64,000 nt of DNA, from the NCBI GenBank assembly GCA_963691705.1, contig OY829545.1:16939569-17003568 (forward strand), given 5' to 3'. Positions 36,725-47,892 of the stretch are shown piece by piece (the first letter of the stretch is position 1; the number at the start of each line of letters is the position of its first letter). Both the position numbers and the translations under genes were made by a program. The stretch comes from Viola odorata (taxonomy: Eukaryota > Streptophyta > Magnoliopsida > Malpighiales > Violaceae). The notes below the pieces were generated by a model. That model was not told the origin of the DNA, made no database searches, and worked only from the letters and a program-made list of their open reading frames with translations.

Positions 36725-36810
36725 CACCTAACAAGATAACAAAAGACATCTAATAAGATAACAAAAGACATCTAATAAGATAACAAAAGACATCTAACAC
36801 GATAACAAAA
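36725..36810. repeat. Tandem repeat, about 21 bp x 4
   Basis: Units of 'aagataacaaaagacatcta' repeat four times, the last degenerate. A separate pair of ~55-bp repeats (gaggatt-ctaagtacaaaacaaacacaataatg) follows at about 36855-36945. Confidence 0.75.
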
Positions 36811-37312
36811 ATACAAATATAGAAAATGACAAAATAGTTATTTTTCTTACTTTTTCTGAGGATTCTTAAGTACAAAACAAACACAATAATGTTTACTTTC
36901 CTTGAGGATTTCTAAGTACAAAAAACAAACACAATAATGTTACTTTTCCGGTAATCTTAAATCCCAACCAAATACAAAAAATTAACATTCCCCTCAATCA
37001 CTCTCCCGGGTATCATTCTCTTAAGAGAGTGATTCCAAAAAGAAAATAACATTCCGTAAATCAAACGCTACTTAAATTTACTATAAAAAAAAGAGACCCA
37101 AGTCCGCTCACCATCATCACAAGAAGAAAATGATAAAAATTCAAAGCAATAAAGAAACTTTAAATTCGCAATTTTTTTCAACAAATCGTACCTGACAGTA
37201 ACCGAGTCCGTCCGTCTCCAATCTCCATTTCCAATTCAAAAACACCGACGACGTCGACGAGTCCAGGTGCGAGCACTAAAAGGAAATAACGGAAAAAAAA
37301 AGTAAACTTAAG

Positions 37313-37322
37313 TAGCCGTTAC
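37313..37322 (-). promoter_or_regulatory. MSA-like (M-phase specific activator) element upstream of the kinesin
   Basis: On the minus strand the sequence reads GTAACGGCTA, sharing the AACGG core and CTA tail of the MSA consensus (YCYAACGGYYA) bound by three-repeat MYB proteins. MSA elements are known in promoters of NACK-type kinesins and B-type cyclins. A second AACGG core occurs at about 37288 (aaataacggaaa). The position, about 460 bases before the ATG and close to the probable leader, is suitable. Confidence 0.5.
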
Positions 37323-37781
37323 ATCTCCCTCTCAAGAAAATTAAAATATTCTACCAAAAAAAAAAGAGGAGAAAATCGCCCAAAAAACCCCTCACATTCC
37401 ATCTCTGTAATCACGAGCAGTTACTGTTTTTCTCCACTCCACCGTCTCCTCCGCCGGTTTTGCATTCCACCACCTCACGCGCCTCTGTAACAAACTACTC
37501 TTACTTACTTCGCCGTAAGTTTCCTTCTCCAGTCCCGCGCTCTTTTGCTTTCCATTTTTCGTTTCAGGTGATTGTTTTTCTCCAAATGTTGGAGAGAAAA
37601 AGGAATGAAATCAGTTGACCTTTTAGTTTCTTTGAGTTCTTGAACTTCCACGTATTTTTGTTTCCTAAATTAGATGTCGACAACAATTTTTGCATTTTCT
37701 TCTTTTGATTTCCTAATCTGGTGTAAACGGCGTAGTTTTTGGATGCACGGGAAGTATATACTGTGACGGAAAGACATTAAT

Positions 37782-40700
37782 ATGGTTGGGACTCCGGTTA
37801 CTCCGTTCAGTAAGATAAGGAGGTCGCCGTCGTCGACGCCTGGTGGACCTAGGGCTCGTGAGGAGAAGATTTTGGTTACAGTTAGAGTACGGCCATTAAG
37901 CAGGAGAGAACGAGCACTGTATGATCTTATTGCGTGGGAGTGCCCTGATGATCACACCATCATTTTCAAGAATCTGAATCATGAGCGGTCCACAACACCT
38001 TACACATTCGGTATGCTTAGTATTGATTTTCCTTTTGTTCATGCCAAATTGGGGTTTGGCTTAGTTGTTGTGGCGAAGGGATAAGCTGAGATGTTTGTAT
38101 TTGGTTATGCCAGATAAGGTTTTTGATGCTCATTGCTCGACACAAGAGGTTTATGAGGAAGGGGCTAAGAATGTGGCATTGTCTGCACTTACAGGGATTA
38201 ATGGTAACTAAGTGCTTAGTTGAGGATTTTGAAGTTGTTTGGTTATTTGACATAGTTTCTTTCTAACAATGAAGTCTGATTTTTTTGTGGTTTTAATGTT
38301 CCGCAGCAACCATCTTTGCGTACGGGCAAACTAGTAGTGGTAAGACGTTTACCATGAGGGGAATTGCGGAACATGCTGTTAAGGATATATATGAGCATAT
38401 AGAAAATGTGAGTATGTCTTGTACACTAATAAGCATTACTGAGGGTGCCATGCAACAATTATATGGAATACATATTTTGAAATGCATACTCGTTGGCTCT
38501 ATGCTTACATACTTGGTCTTGCAGGCTCAGGAGAGGGAATTTATCCTGAAATTATCTGCCTTAGAGATCTATAATGAGTCCGTTGTGGACCTTTTAAATC
38601 GTGAATCCGGCCCCCTTCGGCTTTTGGATGATCCTGAGGTATGCAAATTATGAAATGCATAGAGAAGATGATGAATTCTGGGTGAGTTTTTAGCTATTCA
38701 ATGGGGATTATTGATGATTTTCTTGTCCTTGTTTTGGAGAACAGAAAGGAACCATTGTAGAAAAGCAGGTTGAGGAAGTTGTCAAAGACAGCCAACATTT
38801 AAGGCACTTGATTGGAGTTTGTGAAGGTATCTGTCCCCCATGCGTCTTTTGTTACTGAAAGCTATCTCATGGATTAAACTGTGGCTACTTACACGTTCAT
38901 GCTCAAAGTACAGTCCTATTTATCAAGAAAAACTATGCATTACCTGATATAACCTCGATAGCATGTTTTTCTGATATAAACCTTGATATCATGCATTTAC
39001 TGATATGAACCTTGATATCATGTTTTCTGATACTGATATAGTTCCATTAATCGATTTGTACCCCCTGCAGCTCAAAGGCAAGTGGGAGAAACCTGTTTGA
39101 ATGATAAAAGTTCCAGATCACATCAGATTATCAGGCTGGTGAGTTTGTTGCCTATTAATTTTTCTAGATTATGGATTCACCACTGGTTTCAATACTAGTG
39201 CTGTATTCATTAATAGTAGACTCCTTTTACTTATTCTGAGGTTTATAATTCCACGTTCACCTCTGTCCCTTATTTGTGATTTATGTAGTTGGCTCTACAT
39301 ATATGAGCCATCAGGATCAGTCTGACTGGATAATCTTGCCAAGTTTTCCTCTTCATACCACTAACAGGTTGCATGCATGCATGACTCTATAACAGACCAT
39401 TGAGAGCAGTCTCCGAGAAAGCTCAGGCCGTGTGCAGTCCTTCCTAGCAAGTTTGGTATGCTTATACACTCTATCCTTAGAGAGTTTTTCAGAGTATAGG
39501 TTGTTAACTGAAGTATTGGAACTTACAGAATCTTGTTGACCTTGCTGGAAGTGAGCGCGCCTCTCAAACAAATGCAGACTGTACGAGGCTGAAGGAGGGC
39601 AGTCATATTAACCGGAGCCTACTGACCCTTACAACAGTGATCAGAAAGCTCAGGTCAGTTAGCACCGAAAGTTGAAACATTTTTCAATGCATGAGGAGCT
39701 TCAGATTATGTAGTGTGCTTCTGGTGATACCAATCCATATGCTTTATTATAGTTTGAGGCCATTTATTGGAAATTTTAAACAATTTACTCTTTCTCCATT
39801 TGTTTGCAGTGGTGGAAAGAGGAGTTTTCATATTCCATATAGAGATTCAAAACTCACACGGATATTGCAGCACTCACTTGGTGGGAATGCTCGGACAGCA
39901 ATCATATGTACAATGAGTCCAGCTCTAAGTCATGTTGAGCAAAGTAGGAACACACTGTCATTTGCAACTAGTGCAAAGGAAGTTACCAATAGCGCCCAAG
40001 TAAACATGGTATGCCATTTAAGGAAGTCACCAACTCCTGTTAAAGTCTTAAAGCTGTTTTCGGGGCAAGCCTTATGAGGTGCTTTAATAAAACATCTGCA
40101 TGTTTCAGGTTATTTCAGACAAGAGATTGGTAAAGCAATTGCAGAAGGAAGTGGCCAGACTTGAAGAAAAATTACGAAGTCCAGAGCCTTCTCCTGCTTC
40201 ATCTTTGAAGTCACTATTAGTGGAAAAGAATTTGAAAATTCAACAGGTATATCTGTTCTTTGAGCAATGCAAAAGTGAACTCATTACTTAGAAGGCTGGT
40301 TGTGCCTAGGATGATAATACAGTTAATTTATTTCCAAGTCTCCAGTTCATGCCTGTGGGATAATTCAGTAGTCACCATAAAATCAAATATCTAGGCGCAT
40401 TTGTATGTCTTGGACGCCAGGGATAGACAAACGTGTTTCAAATGGCTTACAAAAAAATGTTTAAATGATATTATTTATCTTGTGCTTTCATTCTAGTTAA
40501 CTAATGACTTCGTCTCTTTTTTGCTTCTTGGTTAAGTAGACTACCTTTTTTGTTCAAAAATTAAGTGCGAAAGGTGTTAGTTCGTCTGAAAAATGAAGAA
40601 ATTATATTTGTTGTTCATATCATTTTAACTATGCAATTGCAGATGGAAAGAGAAATGAAAGAGCTGAAGCGGCAGAGAGACCTTGCACAATCCCAACTTG

Positions 40701-43265
40701 AACTAGAAAGAAAGGGACATAAGGAACAAAAGGTATTTAGGTCACAACTACAGTACAATTCCATTTATTTTTCCCATTTCCAATTGTTTCACAAGACTTG
40801 TGATATCTGCAGGGTCTAAGCCAAGATGGCCCCTCATCCAATGCAGTAAGGTGTCTTACATTTCCTGTTGGGGGTCAATCAATTATAAGTAAACCTACTC
40901 CAGAGGCACAGCAAAGAAATGCGGCTGGAAGACAGGCTATGGTTAGGCAGTCTGTTACTTCAACTGATCCATCCATGCTAGTTCAGGAAATACGCAAACT
41001 TGAGCAGCGACAAAGGCAATTGGGAGAGGAGGGACATAAGGAACAAAAGGTATTTAGGTCACAACTACAGTACAATTCCATTTATTTTTCCCATTTCCAA
41101 TTGTTTCACAAGACTTGTGATATCTGCAGGGTCTAAGCCAAGATGGCCCCTCATCCAATGCAGTAAGGTGTCTTACATTTCCTGTTGGGGGTCAATCAAT
41201 TATAAGTAAACCTACTCCAGAGGCACAGCAAAGAAATGCGGCTGGAAGACAGGCAATGGTTAGGCAGTCTGTTACTTCAACTGATCCATCCATGCTAGTT
41301 CAGGAAATACGCAAACTTGAGCAGCGACAAAGGCAATTGGGAGAGGAAGCCAATCGAGCACTTGAGGTACTTCATAAGGAAGTTTCTTCTCATAAGCTGG
41401 GAAGTCAAGCTGCAGCTGAAACCATAGCAAAGATGCTGTCTGAAATTAAGGACATGCAAGCAGTTAGCTCTCTTCCAATGGAAATTGAAATTGGTGATAA
41501 GGCCAACTTGAAGGAAGAAATCACTCGGTTGAACTCTCAAGAAAGCACCATTGCATTATTGGAAAGAAAACTTGAAAATGTTCAGAAATCTATAGACATG
41601 TTAACTTCCTCTTTTCCAAGTGGTGAGGAGACTCCGGAGGTCAAGTCACAATTGAAGAAGAAGAAGATCTTCCCTTTTACATTGAGCAACAGTTCAAACA
41701 TGCAAAACATAATTCGATCCCCATGCTCTCTATCATCTGCTCGTGGAGTAGTGGATAACGAGAGTGAGAACAGAGCCCCGGAACACAGTAATGCATTGTC
41801 TAGTAGCAATACATTGACCAGCCCATTTCAAGCTACTCCATTGAAGAGCAATAAAGATGGCAATTACACGTCATCAAGGCAAGGGACTCCAGCCTCTGGG
41901 TCAAACTCGATCAATGTGAAGAAAATACAGAGGATGTTCAAGAATGCTCATGAAGAGAATATACGAACCATTGGAGCTTATATTACTGAGTTAAAAGAAA
42001 GGGTTGCAAAGCTACAGTACCAAAAGCAGCTGCTAGTCTGCCAAGTAAGAACTATGAAATGCGTTTTAACTTTTCTGCCAAGATGACGTGTGTTTTTCAA
42101 AGGTTGCTTGAGGTTGTTAGTCAATAGAAACATAGATTTATCCTTCTATCATTTGAGATTGCATTGTTTCAGTTGAATCCTTTGTTCTGAACCTGGTAGG
42201 ATCATTCATGCCTGCAATCTAAGCATATCAGTTTTTGATCCCATAAGACTGTTTGTACGTCTGCAAAATGTTTTGTACATCCAACCCAAAGCACGCATGC
42301 TCTTTCTTGTGAAGTTTTAAGAAAACAAACATTCATGTCTCATATTGGTCTTGCATTAAGCAAGGAAAGTAAATGATAAGTTTATTTCTTACATGCATGT
42401 GCAACAGCTTGTGGATCGTTGCTACCATGAATAATATATCCAATCTTTAATTTCATCATTCTGTAAAGATTCATTTGATGATGTGTTATGGAGAATTACA
42501 CTTAGCTAATGTTTCATCTTTTATCTTGAATCTTGCATCAGGTCTTGGAGCTAGAAACAAATGAAGCTCCAACTGATGAGACAAATAATGTTGATCAGTC
42601 TCCAATGACATGGCACTTCACTTTCGAGGATCAAAGAAGGCAGATAATTATGTTATGGCACTTATGCCACGTTTCAATCATACACCGGACACAGTTTTAT
42701 TTGTTGTTCCGAGGGGATCCTTCTGACAAGATATATATGGAAGTTGAGCTTAGACGGCTGGCGTGGATGGAGCAGCATTTCGCGGAGCTAGGCAATGCAA
42801 GCCCAGCACTGTTGGGCGATGAACCTGCTGTCTCGGTGGCCTCAAGGTATTTTGCATTTTTCTTGATCAGTTCAGTTTATAAAACATATAAAACTATTGA
42901 TTGCCACCTTTTTAACTTAACCTACCATTGAATGCAGCATCAGGGCCCTTAAACAAGAAAGGGAATATCTCGCCAAGACGGTGAGTTCGAAGCTAAGAGC
43001 AGACGAGATTGAAATGCTTTACGCAAAGTGGGAGATTCCACCGGTAGGAAAACAAAGGAGGTTGCAGCTGGTGAACAAGCTGTGGACCGACCCTCTTGAC
43101 ATGGAAAACGTGCGAGAGAGTGCGGAAATCGTAGCGAAGATTGTTGGGTTTTGTGATTCAGGTGAACATGTTAGGAAGGAGATGTTTGAACTAACATTTG
43201 TGAACCCGTCTGACAAGAAGACATGGATGGGCTGGAATTTGATTTCAAACCTTCTAAACCTGTAG
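37782..43265 (+). CDS. NACK1: NACK1/HINKEL-type kinesin (kinesin-7), with internal exon duplication
   Basis: Fifteen coding exons: 37782-38010, 38114-38203, 38307-38407, 38525-38638, 38745-38826, 39071-39138, 39396-39455, 39529-39653, 39810-40008, 40109-40246, 40643-40732, 40813-41049, 41130-42044, 42542-42846 and 42938-43265. They give 3081 nt, or 1026 residues. The N-terminal motor has a P-loop GQTSSGKT (~113-120), switch I NDKSSRSH, switch II VDLAGSE (251-257) and [13 protein letters not shown]. Coiled coils follow, then the C-terminal NACK domain ([12 protein letters not shown]... [14 protein letters not shown]). Family members carry and activate a MAPKKK at the phragmoplast to expand the cell plate. 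Relatives are about 940-960 residues; the excess here is 79 residues encoded by exon 12, a duplicate of the adjacent sequence. Without it the length is 947. A leader intron is likely, with a donor near 37513. Confidence 0.94.
38935..39050 (+). repeat. Tandem repeat in a kinesin intron, about 33 bp x 3
   Basis: Units resembling 'ctgatataaaccttgatatcatg' repeat three times with variable spacers inside the intron between exons 5 and 6. No coding role is expected. Confidence 0.6.
40714..41347 (+). repeat. 317-bp direct tandem duplication inside the kinesin gene
   Basis: Bases 40714-41030 and 41031-41347 are identical except for one position (GCT versus GCA, both Ala, before ATGGTTAGGCAG). Each copy holds the last 19 nt of an exon (GHKEQK), an 80-nt intron with intact GT and AG, and the first 218 nt of the next exon. 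The junction (GGAGAGGAG/GGACAT) keeps the reading frame. The duplicated exonic length is 237 nt, exactly 79 codons. Confidence 0.95.
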
Positions 43266-44535
43266 GAACCGACCTCTCCTAAGTGCAAATGTAGAAATTG
43301 TAGAATGCCTTTTGTAATTACTTTGCGGCAGAAATGAAGATAGTAGTTGCTTAAATCTGTGAACTCCAAGGAAATTTACAGCATGTTGAAATTTGAACTG
43401 TTGTAGCCCTAATCACCTCTCCATGACTGCTATCCTCCATAACAAAAGATGCTCTGTCCATCCTTGGGAGGCTCTGACGCGGAAAATCCTCTGCAATCAT
43501 CACCGGGAAATTTCCAGCACGCTTCCCAGAGCTTTCCCCCTTTTCGTACAACTTTCAGCTCCGCATACCTTTTGTAGCTAACACTTTCCCCCATACTTGG
43601 ATTTTCCGAATTTTCCTCGTTCACTCTCCCCCATCTTCCTAGAAGTCGCGTGAGAAACACGCTCCTTTCCTTTCTTTGCTGGGCTCTCCTTCCTTCTCTC
43701 CCCATTGTTTTCTTTGTTTCCCGGCTTTTTGAATCCAAATCTCTTCATCTTCCCTGGACTATCTGCGTGAGTCCCTTCCCCCATAGGCTCTATCCTTCAT
43801 AGCTTTCAAACGTTCAGAGCAGTGTCTTGAAGAGTTCAGCCATTACTTTTTTAATGTCTTGAAGAGTTCAACCATTACTGTCCCTTACTTTCTTTCTAAT
43901 TTGCATTCAGTAATGTGTTATCTATTCTCAAAAAATAATTTTTTAATATTCGTCACTAAAGATGCTTGTGGGTCAGTATTGAAAAAAAAAGTTTTTTTTT
44001 ACCAGAGTAACTCAAATTTTAACTTTATTTTATGTGTTAAATAAGTGTTTATCTCTATTTTCAACTTAAATTCATATTTTTGTTATAGTATTTTATGAGT
44101 GAAAAATTACGAGAAAAATAAATAAATTTATGATGTGAATTAATTAATAAATAGAAAATTGTTTATCCATTCAAATTTATAAAAAAAAAATTATGAAAAA
44201 AAAAATTATATTTATAATGTAAAAATAAGTTATTATGGTATAAAAATAGAGACTCTATTTTTTATTACGAAATCTACCAGTAACTTTTTTATTTTTATTT
44301 TGGTTAAATTAAATGGTACGCAGTGTCTGTGTAGAAAAGAAAAAGAAAAAGAAAAAGGGAGGGCAATTATGTCTTTCTGAATGAACTACGTTACCCTAAG
44401 AAGCTAAAATCTCGGTAGTCGGTACTCTTCTACTTCTCTTCTTTGTTTCACACACAGTTCACGTTTCAATCCTCTACTCTCGTCTTTCGAATACCTAAGC
44501 CAAACTCAAACTTGAAAAGAAGAAAAGAAAAAGAG
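43266..44535. other. Kinesin 3' end and eIF3k promoter region
   Basis: The first ~120 bases are likely 3' untranslated sequence. At 43380-43800 there is a non-AT-rich block with overlapping minus-strand open frames, Lys/Arg/Glu-rich and without a recognisable domain, which may be a transposon relic. 43850-44320 is very AT-rich. The eIF3k promoter and leader should lie at about 44320-44535. Its leader is pyrimidine-rich (cttctacttctcttctttg) with no obvious TATA box, usual for a housekeeping gene. Confidence 0.45.
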
Positions 44536-46624
44536 ATGGGAAAAGAAGCTCAGAAACCAAACCCATACAACCTTGCGGAGCTCGTCGCTCTCAATCCCTA
44601 CAATCCCGACCTCCTTCCCGATCTCGAAAACTATGTTAACGAACAGGTTCCGTTCCTTAACATTTCTGTTTCCGTTATCATTCGAAATCAAGCAAAATTT
44701 TAATTCGGTGTCATTGCAGTAACATTTTTTAAGATTCTACTCTTATTTTTTTTTATCATTAATTTGTTTTTATAGGTTTCTAACCAAACATACAGTTTGG
44801 ATGCGAATCTCTGCCTTCTTCGCCTCTATCAGGTATCGTATTTGCAGTGATAGTGATGCAAATATTTAGGCATTGTTTATTCGTATTGAGTTTAATTGTT
44901 TTTCGTTTCTGTTGTTGTAGTTTGAGCCTGAGCGGATGAGCATGCAAATCATTTCTCGTATTTTGGTTAAGGTTTGTTTAACATTTTTTCTTTTCTTTAC
45001 TATGTGTTTGATTAGTTTTGAGGTGTGAATTATGGGGATTTAATACAATCCTCTTCTCTCTGTCTTGAATTTGAGCAGGCACTGATGGCAATGCCAGGTC
45101 CAGATTTCGGCCTTTGCCTGTTTTTGATCCCAGAACGAGTGGTATCATTCTATTCCATTCATTTTTCTTGTATTTCTGGTATCGGAAAATAAAAACAAGT
45201 AGTATTTATAGCTTATATCCATTAGTGTTTCATGTGCAATGTGCGGGGTATATGTGAATAGTTGTATGAATGAGGGGATCGGAGTACTGAGGTTACAAGT
45301 AGCATCCATATTGTCCGTTTTGATAAGTATATTTGTTGAAAGTTTAAATCTATACAACGTTTTTCCTCTTTCTTTTCATAAGTTTTCATGCGCTTCACTT
45401 TTCATAGTATGCCACTTTCTACGTCATTTGACTATGGCATGAGAAAGAAAAAACTCCTAGCTGAATTTACTGTGATTGGTCATTACACAATGTTTAGGCC
45501 TCTTCATTAGTATCATTCTTATTGCTTAGTGCAGCTGTGTATGCTCTAATAATTTCTTTTATTATTCCTTGGTGTCAGCAAATGGAGGAACAGTTCAAGA
45601 CCCTGATTCTTCTCTCACACTACTTGGAGGTATGTCTCTGTGATACTAGTTTACTTCACACGTGTGAAACATTTGTTTATACCTATTTCCCTTCAGACAG
45701 GAAGGTTCCGTCAATTCTGGGATGAAGCTTCTAAGAGTCGGCATATAGTTGAAGCTGTGCCAGGTAAACCCCATTAGTCTGTGCTATTATTTTTCCATAT
45801 CTGAAGATCTAATTTTATAATTACTAAGCAGCAATTGTCTTTGTATGGAATACCTTTCACAGTCCTTTAGCGAATAATGTCCATGATGGTTCGTACATTT
45901 TTGCAATATCATTAGTGGTGTATGGTCCAGGTACCTGGGCTTAAATCTGTCATGAAAATGCATACATAAGCACATGCTTGCATAAATTCATGAGTAGGGT
46001 GTGTCTGTGGTTGTGGAGCTGAGTATTGTTTTACTAGTTCAGTACACAGTCTCTTGTCTGCTCTTGAGATAGTGCTTTGCTTGAGTAGGTTGGCTCTTGT
46101 TTTTGCGTGGTTGTCCTTTTGTAGCTGACTTTTATTTTGGTCGCTGCCCTGTCCATGTTCCTTTCTTACAAGAGAAATTAAATGCAGGTTTTGAGCAAGC
46201 AATCCGGAACTATGCAGTTCATCTCCTTTCTTTGACTTATCAAAAGGTTCCGAGATCTATCCTGGCTGAGGTATGCTTAACTTTTGCATGAATTTTTTAG
46301 TGTCAACCAAGTATACTAATTTATGTTGTACCGATAATAGTATCAAGTGCAGGATGCAAGCATTTCTTCTGGAATATGTTGTTGTTTTTGATAGGTTTTC
46401 TTTTACATCGGTACGTACAGGCTATCAACATTGAAGGTCTGTCCTTAGACAAATTCCTTGAACAGCAGGTGACCAATGGTGGTTGGATTTTAGAGAAGGG
46501 TCAAGGAAAGGGCCAACTCATTATCCTACCTAGTAACGAGTACAATCATCCTGAGCTGAAGAAAAATACGGAAGATAGCATTCCATTAGAGCACATTACC
46601 CGGATCTTCCCCATCCTTGGCTGA
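44536..46624 (+). CDS. TIF3K1: Eukaryotic translation initiation factor 3 subunit k
   Basis: Eight coding exons: 44536-44646, 44776-44832, 44921-44971, 45079-45141, 45579-45629, 45697-45763, 46188-46270 and 46421-46624. They give 687 nt, or 228 residues, close to the known plant protein. It is a non-core subunit of eIF3, which assembles the 43S pre-initiation complex in the cytoplasm. The family pattern is clear: NPYNLAELVALNPYNPDLLP at the start; a HEAT-like helical region (CLLRLYQFEPERM, GLCLFLIPERVQMEEQFKTL, ILLSHYLETGRFRQFWDEA, VPGFEQAIRNYAVHLL); and a winged-helix end (LDKFLEQQVTNGGWIL, NPELKK-like NHPELKKNT, IPLEHITRIFPILG). An upstream in-frame Met at 44443 is unlikely to be used, because MGKEAQKPNPY matches the usual start. 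Confidence 0.95.
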
Positions 46625-47892
46625 TCTCTCGGACTGAAAGTGTTGAATCCGTCTGCTAATGTACCTTAGCAGAAGCAATGGAGTTGGAAATCATGCTCTT
46701 ACTCCTTATTTATTGCAACTTCGTTTACACTTTTAATCTTTGCAGTTGATCTGTTACTCTCCTTTTTGTTATTGAGATCTTTATGTAAAACACCTGAAGA
46801 TTATTATTGCGAATGGCTGGTCAACATTATATACTGATGGTGGTAGTCTGGTAACATTTTAAAGCTTGTGTAGCATGTGATCTCTATTTTTTTTCCCTCT
46901 GCTATTGAGCTCAAGGCAGGGCCTTATCAGCGTCTAGGCCAAGCCATTTTACTAGAAAATGAAATAAATAAGAAAATAAAATGTTTTGCAGTTGGAAATA
47001 TTTTCCAATTTTCTGTTCCAACAAAAGAATACTTTGTACAATTTGTACCAAAAGTTCGCAAGAATTATGATCATTGAGCAGTTCGACAGATTTTCTATAT
47101 TCACCACGACATGAACTCCATTTCTACTATAACGATGCTACCCAACAGTTTGTTGAACCAGATTGCCAATTTTACAAAACCATGAATGAGAGATTATTTA
47201 TGATACAAATCATATTAGTCTTGGAAAAACTACTAATTGTAGCTTGCAAAACTGGTGAAAACGGGGTGCAAAAAGTACAGAATCGTTGCTGATTCGGTTG
47301 GAAGGGGGAAAAAAATAGATCAATAACCCCACCCAACATTTGACAGCTAACCGGAGCAACTTTTCCTTTCACATGGGGCAAATGTAAGACCCACTACACC
47401 AAGGTAGAGCCTCCAGATTTAGGACACCTCAAGATCATATCGGTCGTATAATTGATCTCCAGAGACTGAATGGGAAACCTTGGCATGTCATGGCTGACAC
47501 GGAGAAACAATGAGAAAAATAAAGAATCAATGACCTGCAATTCTTTCAAAAAGAGGAGCTCTCAAAGAACAGAGTGGATATATTTACAAGACTGAAACCT
47601 ACAAAAGTTCTCCAACTGCTAACGAAATGAGAAAAGGAAGAAAGAGCTCCTAAAAAGATTTTTTCAACTGTTGGCTATTTACTCTTTTTTACTTTCGTAT
47701 TAGGTTCCGTCTAAGGTTTTCACGATGGAGTCAAGGCTTCAAGTCACTCAAGGACAAGGAGAATCCGTCTAGAATACATCTAACCGGTCTTTTGTCCCCA
47801 TCATCCACCCCGTGTAATCTCTTTTTATCTTTGGAGTGGGATGAATAAAGCGCGAGCGTATATAATAAATCAGAGGAAGTGTAAGTTCAACT
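46625..47892. other. Convergent 3' regions of eIF3k and the SAC phosphatase
   Basis: No coding sequence is recognised. The two genes face each other here, so the segment should contain both 3' untranslated regions and polyadenylation sites (for example 'aataaa' at about 46961-46972 on the plus strand). No transposon ends were seen. Confidence 0.5.

Larger units (their letters stand above)
35990..37072. mobile_element. PIF/Harbinger-like non-autonomous element (about 1.1 kb)
   Basis: The left end GGTAGTGTTTGGTT and the right end AATCAAACGCTACT form an imperfect inverted repeat flanked by TAA on both sides (35987-35989 and 37073-37075), the 3-bp target type of PIF/Harbinger transposons. Longer subterminal similarity includes 'gtgattcc' and 'actctccc' in opposite orientations. 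No transposase is encoded. The interior holds three local tandem repeat arrays. Confidence 0.55.

Noticed and set aside
43430..43784. Overlapping minus-strand ORFs rich in Lys/Arg/Glu
   Set aside because: No domain; at most a transposon relic, not supported as a gene.
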